From contig NZ_BAABWK010000001.1 of the NCBI RefSeq assembly GCF_040362765.1, forward strand, positions 672,990 to 736,989: DNA of 64,000 nt, in the 5' to 3' direction. The notes beneath the pieces were generated by a model, which was not told where the DNA came from, ran no database searches, and worked only from the letters and a program-made list of their open reading frames with translations. Both the position numbers and the translations under genes were made by a program. Positions 61,501 through 64,000 of the stretch are shown here, piece after piece (position 1 is the first letter of the stretch; every line of letters begins with the position of its first letter). This DNA comes from Pyruvatibacter sp. HU-CL02332 (lineage in GTDB: Bacteria; Pseudomonadota; Alphaproteobacteria; CGMCC-115125).

Positions 61501-64000
61501 GAGCCCCGGCGAGATGACGGAGGCCAACAGCCTTGCCGCCTCAAAAACCGACTGGACTGATACAGACTGGGACGGTGGCGACGATCTGGGTATTGGTAAT
61601 GCAGCAGGCAGCACCCAGGGTAACACTGGCGGTGACTTCCTTGGCACCATCGACGGGCCGGGCGTTCGCGTATTCTCTGATTCAGATCTCAATGACGTCA
61701 TCCAGCTGGAACAGTCCAACGCGTCCATCAACGAAAATGATGCAGGCGCCGTTGTGGGAGATCTGTCTACAACTGATGTGGATGCTGGTGATACACACAC
61801 CTACACAGTCTCCGACAACCGCTTTGAGGTCGTGGACGGACAGCTGAAGCTCAAGGACGGTGTCTCACTGGACCATGAAACCGAAAGCACGGTTTCCATG
61901 GATGTAACCACCACCGATTCAGGTGGCCTGACACACACCGAAACCTTCACGATTGCAATCGATGATGTGAACGAAGCACCCGTTGATATCACGCTCAGCG
62001 ACCCCGACTACATCCGCGCTGACTACAACGGCCAGGATGGCGACAGCTCCTCCGACAGCATCAGCGATCGGGGTCTTGAAACGGATTCAGCCGTCGTCGC
62101 TGTTTCATTCACAACCTCAGAAGACACCAGCGGCGCGCAGACCCTGTTCGAAACAGGCGGTGGCGGCACCGGCCTCAACGTCGTGATCGAGGATGGTCAG
62201 CTCAACGTCTATGCAGGGTCAGGAAACAACCTGGAACTGAGCGTGCCCATTGACGGCGCCACATCCTACAACCTGGCCCTGGAGCTCGACAAAGCCAGCA
62301 ATACACTGAAACTCCTGCTTTCAGACGAGCTGTCCCCCGGCGACATGACCGAGGCGAATAGCCTGGTTGCATCCAAGACAGACTGGAACGACAGCGATTG
62401 GGACGGTGGCGACACAATGAGTGTCGGCCATACGACCAGCAGCACCCAGGGCAGTGTCGGCGGCGAGTTTCTTGGCACCATTGACGGACCCGGTGTCCGC
62501 GTGTTTGCCAATGCTGATCTGGACTCCATCAAGGCAAATAGTGTCGGCGGTACTGTTGACGAGAATGATGCCGGTGCTGTGATTGGCAAGCTTTCCACAA
62601 CGGATGTGGATGCTGGCGATAGCCACTCATACTCCGTGTCCGACGCTCGCTTTGAAGTTGTCGGTGGCCAGCTGAAGCTGAAAGATGGCGTATCCCTGGA
62701 CCACGAAACAGCTGAAAGCGTTTCCATCGACGTCACAACCACCGACGCTGGCGGCCTGTCGCACACAGAAACATTCACCGTCACCGTCGGCGATGCAAAC
62801 GAAGTTGCAACAGACATCAGCCTCGACAACACCACCGTCGCTGAAAATGCTGCTGGCGCCGTGGTCGGCACCCTGTCCACGACTGATGTAGATGATGGAG
62901 ATACCCATAGCTATGCCGTTTCCGACAACCGCTTTGAGGTCGTTGATGGCGAACTGAAGCTGAAAGACGGCGTGTCCCTGGACCATGAAGCAGGCGACAG
63001 CGTTTCCATCGACGTCACCACCACCGACGCGGGCGGCCTGAGCCGCACTGAGACATTCAACATCTCTGTGGGCGACCTGAATGAAGTCGCCACAGACATT
63101 GCGCTCGACAACACCTCCGTTGCTGAAAACGCGGCGGGTGCCGTGATCGGTAACCTGTCAACGACAGATGTCGATGATGGAGACACCCATAGCTATGCAG
63201 TGTCCGACAACCGGTTTGAAGTTGTTGATGGCCAGCTGAAGCTGAAAGACGGTGTCGCACTGGACCACGAGTCTGGCGACAGCGTGTCCATCAACGTCAC
63301 CACGACGGATGCTGGCGGCCTGTCACGCACAGAGACATTCAACATCTCTGTTGGCGACGAAAACGAAGTCGCAACAGACATTGCCTTGGACAATACATCC
63401 GTCGCCGAGAATGCGGCGGGTGCTGTCGTTGGTGCACTTTCCACAACAGACGTGGATGATGGCGACACCCATACGTACAGCGTGTCCGACGCGCGCTTCG
63501 AGGTTGTCGACGGCAATCTGAAGCTCAAGGACGGCGTATCGCTGGACCATGAAGCTGGCGACAGCATTTCCCTCGATGTCACCACTACAGATGCAGGTGG
63601 TCTGTCCCGGACAGAGAGCTTTGACATTGCAGTTGGCGACGTCAACGAAGTTGCGACGGACATTGCACTCGATAATACATCCGTTGCAGAGAACGCAGCC
63701 GGCGCTGTTGTTGGGACCCTGTCCACAACTGACGCAGACGATGGCGACACGCACAGCTATGCCGTGTCCGACAATCGCTTTGAGGTCGTGGATGGCGAAC
63801 TGAAGCTCAAGGACGGTGTCGCGCTCGACCACGAAGCTGGCGACAGCATCTCCATCGACGTGACAACCACGGATGCAGGTGGCCTGAGCCGCACGGAGAC
63901 GTTCAACATTTCCGTGGGTGACGCAAACGAAGTAGCCACCGACATTGCGTTGGACAATACGTCCGTTGCTGAAAACGCCGCTGGCGCTGTGGTCGGCACC
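58574..64000 (+). CDS. Giant cadherin-repeat surface adhesin, 5' part (runs off window)
   Basis: An open frame of 1809 codons with no stop before the window edge. AGGAG lies seven bases before the ATG. Residues 1-195 are low-complexity and acidic (MADGQETNSTPTPKK...), with no cleavable signal, as expected for a type I substrate whose signal is at the C-terminus. From 59165 on, at least 14 cadherin-like repeats follow, with DxNE linker and LDHE motifs that bind calcium. Two LamG-like modules interrupt the array. It faces a type I exporter operon, so it is most likely its substrate, a LapA/BapA-like biofilm adhesin. Confidence 0.88.
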   Translation, partial: MADGQETNSTPTPKKDSDAAEAFRLDSANATARDEAVERARDYGSLDVLQGESDPANPNIHTGTRVPIDPGTSDGVVGAPDTDASFVGSSITAEGTSTSDNNGNLGNTRGVASFTETPVEATDVPPAATLENTDLDDTLTTGISTLEALTDRIARLADNPNGGQDSAVDPQAAAAQDASQAPVVPENDGDEEIVNRPPTDILLDNAGVVENAAPGTVVAVLSAIDPDSGEVFTYEIVGSSDMFEIVGNAVLVKEGAVLDHEALASVDLPLRVTDSSGNVYFETVTLDIVDVNEVATDIALDATVVTENAAGAVIGTLSTTDQDAGDTHTYAVSDDRFEVVGGQLKLKDGVALDHEAADTISIDVTTTDAGGLSYTETFSVVVDDINEVAIDITLDNTSVAENAAGAVVGTLSTTDPDAGDTHSYSVSDARFEVVDGELKLKDGVALDHEAGDSVSIDVTTTDAGGLSRTETFNISVGDVNEVATDIALDNTSVSENAAGAVIGNLSTTDVDDGDTHSYAVSDARFEVVDGQLKLKDGVALDHEAGDSVSIDVTTTDAGGLSRTETFNISVGDVNEVATDIALDNTSVAENAAGAVIGNLSTTDVDDGDTHSYAVSDARFEVVDGQLKLKDGVSLDHEAGDSVAIDVTTTDAGGLSRTETFNISVGDVNEVATDIALDNASVAENAAGAVIGNLSTTDVDDGDTHSYAVSDARFEVVDGQLKLKDGVTLDHEAGDSVSIDVTTTDAGGLSRTETFNISVGDENEVATDIALDNTSVAENAAGAVVGALSTTDVDDGDTHTYTVSDARFEVVDGNLKLKDGVSLDHETTDSVSLDVTTTDAGGLSRTETFTISVGDVNEAPMDIALDDATFAPADFSGQDGDSSGTSISDRGLETDQAVVSISFTTADNTSGAQTLFETGGSGTGLNIVIEDGQLNVYAGSGNNLELSVPIDGETSYNMALELDKTSNTLKLLLSDDLSPGEMTEANSLAASKTDWTDTDWDGGDDLGIGNAAGSTQGNTGGDFLGTIDGPGVRVFSDSDLNDVIQLEQSNASINENDAGAVVGDLSTTDVDAGDTHTYTVSDNRFEVVDGQLKLKDGVSLDHETESTVSMDVTTTDSGGLTHTETFTIAIDDVNEAPVDITLSDPDYIRADYNGQDGDSSSDSISDRGLETDSAVVAVSFTTSEDTSGAQTLFETGGGGTGLNVVIEDGQLNVYAGSGNNLELSVPIDGATSYNLALELDKASNTLKLLLSDELSPGDMTEANSLVASKTDWNDSDWDGGDTMSVGHTTSSTQGSVGGEFLGTIDGPGVRVFANADLDSIKANSVGGTVDENDAGAVIGKLSTTDVDAGDSHSYSVSDARFEVVGGQLKLKDGVSLDHETAESVSIDVTTTDAGGLSHTETFTVTVGDANEVATDISLDNTTVAENAAGAVVGTLSTTDVDDGDTHSYAVSDNRFEVVDGELKLKDGVSLDHEAGDSVSIDVTTTDAGGLSRTETFNISVGDLNEVATDIALDNTSVAENAAGAVIGNLSTTDVDDGDTHSYAVSDNRFEVVDGQLKLKDGVALDHESGDSVSINVTTTDAGGLSRTETFNISVGDENEVATDIALDNTSVAENAAGAVVGALSTTDVDDGDTHTYSVSDARFEVVDGNLKLKDGVSLDHEAGDSISLDVTTTDAGGLSRTESFDIAVGDVNEVATDIALDNTSVAENAAGAVVGTLSTTDADDGDTHSYAVSDNRFEVVDGELKLKDGVALDHEAGDSISIDVTTTDAGGLSRTETFNISVGDANEVATDIALDNTSVAENAAGAVVGT
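61148..61696 (+). other. First LamG-like module inside the adhesin
   Basis: 183 residues without cadherin motifs, replacing a repeat boundary. It contains SISDRGLETDQAVVSISFTT, LFETGGSGTGLNIVIEDGQL and LELDKTSNTLKLLLSD, the jelly-roll pattern of laminin-G/concanavalin-like lectin domains. Likely sugar or protein binding. Confidence 0.65.
61979..62524 (+). other. Second LamG-like module, near-copy of the first
   Basis: 182 residues, clearly duplicated from the first module: RADYNGQDGDSS, SISDRGLETDSAVVAVSFTT, LFETGGGGTGLNVVIEDGQL. It is followed by one cadherin-like repeat, so the duplicated unit is LamG plus cadherin (about 830 bp). Confidence 0.65.

Larger units (their letters stand above)
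59165..64000 (+). repeat. Tandem cadherin-like repeat array, 282-bp unit
   Basis: Units begin at 59165 (97 residues, diverged), 59456, 59738, 60020, 60302, 60584, 60866, 61697, 62525, 62807, 63089, 63371, 63653 and 63935 (cut by the edge). All complete units from 59456 are exactly 282 bp (94 codons). Each carries AENAAGAV, STTDxDxGDTH, RFEVV, LKLKDGV, LDHE, TTDAGGL and a D-x-NE linker. Many differences between copies are in third codon positions. Confidence 0.92.

Noticed and set aside
59597-64000. Long minus-strand open frames across the repeat array
   Set aside because: They recur with the 282-bp period and mirror the codon pattern of the plus-strand adhesin; they have no ribosome-binding sites and no family match.

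Overview
This window comes from an alphaproteobacterial chromosome. The evidence is a set of lineage-restricted families: RcdA (DUF1465), TrcR (DUF1013), GapR (DUF2312), DUF1192, DUF1244, COQ9 and the split PntAA/PntAB transhydrogenase next to an aa3 oxidase subunit IV. GC content is high, spacing is tight and many genes start at GTG or TTG. The mix of acyl-CoA dehydrogenase, DUF35/thiolase, propionyl-CoA synthetase and a type I secreted adhesin fits a marine Parvibaculum/Pyruvatibacter-like or rhizobial-type organism, but the genus is inference. I saw no tRNA, rRNA, CRISPR array, prophage or insertion sequence.

Layout. 0-5.2 kb: a MotB/OmpA-like protein, two tandem membrane-anchored paraoxonase-like proteins and an ABC exporter. 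5.4-9 kb: rpmE, rcdA, a candidate small RNA on the minus strand, a DUF1192 gene, a quinone oxidoreductase and trcR. 9-15.9 kb: an SDR and propionyl-CoA synthetase operon, a TauE-like exporter, a MarR/Acg-type nitroreductase operon with a long operator-like inverted repeat, two divergent YdcH genes and a GGDEF protein. 16-23 kb: purEK, COQ9, def, rpsU, the pnt operon and a 53-residue oxidase subunit. 23-32.8 kb: thioesterase, UbiB-like kinase, M3 oligopeptidase, OmpA lipoprotein, a sigma-54 activator, gapR, DUF1244, a possible 53-residue membrane protein, and a translationally coupled N-formylglutamate amidohydrolase/carboxylate-amine ligase pair. 32.9-52.8 kb: pyruvate kinase, hydrolases, rpmJ, an MFS carrier, an SDR with an Fe-S photolyase and DUF2256, GST/TetR, acyl-CoA dehydrogenase, TPR and membrane proteins, nitroreductase, a DUF35/thiolase pair and DUF2461.

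52.9-64 kb is the most distinctive region. A three-gene type I secretion operon (two unlike ABC half-transporters and an HlyD adaptor) is transcribed divergently from a giant open frame that starts at 58574 and is still open at the window edge. Its visible 1809 codons hold a low-similarity N-terminus, then at least 14 cadherin-like repeats, mostly of exactly 94 residues. Two roughly 183-residue LamG-like modules are inserted into the array, each followed by one cadherin-like repeat. This looks like a dedicated exporter and its giant surface adhesin.

Regulatory structure includes good intrinsic terminators, a 36-bp inverted repeat in front of the Acg/MarR operon, a 20-bp near-identical motif shared by the gst/tetR and DUF2461 promoters, a hairpin overlapping the ribosome-binding site of the acyl-CoA dehydrogenase, and a probable leaderless promoter for the N-formylglutamate amidohydrolase.
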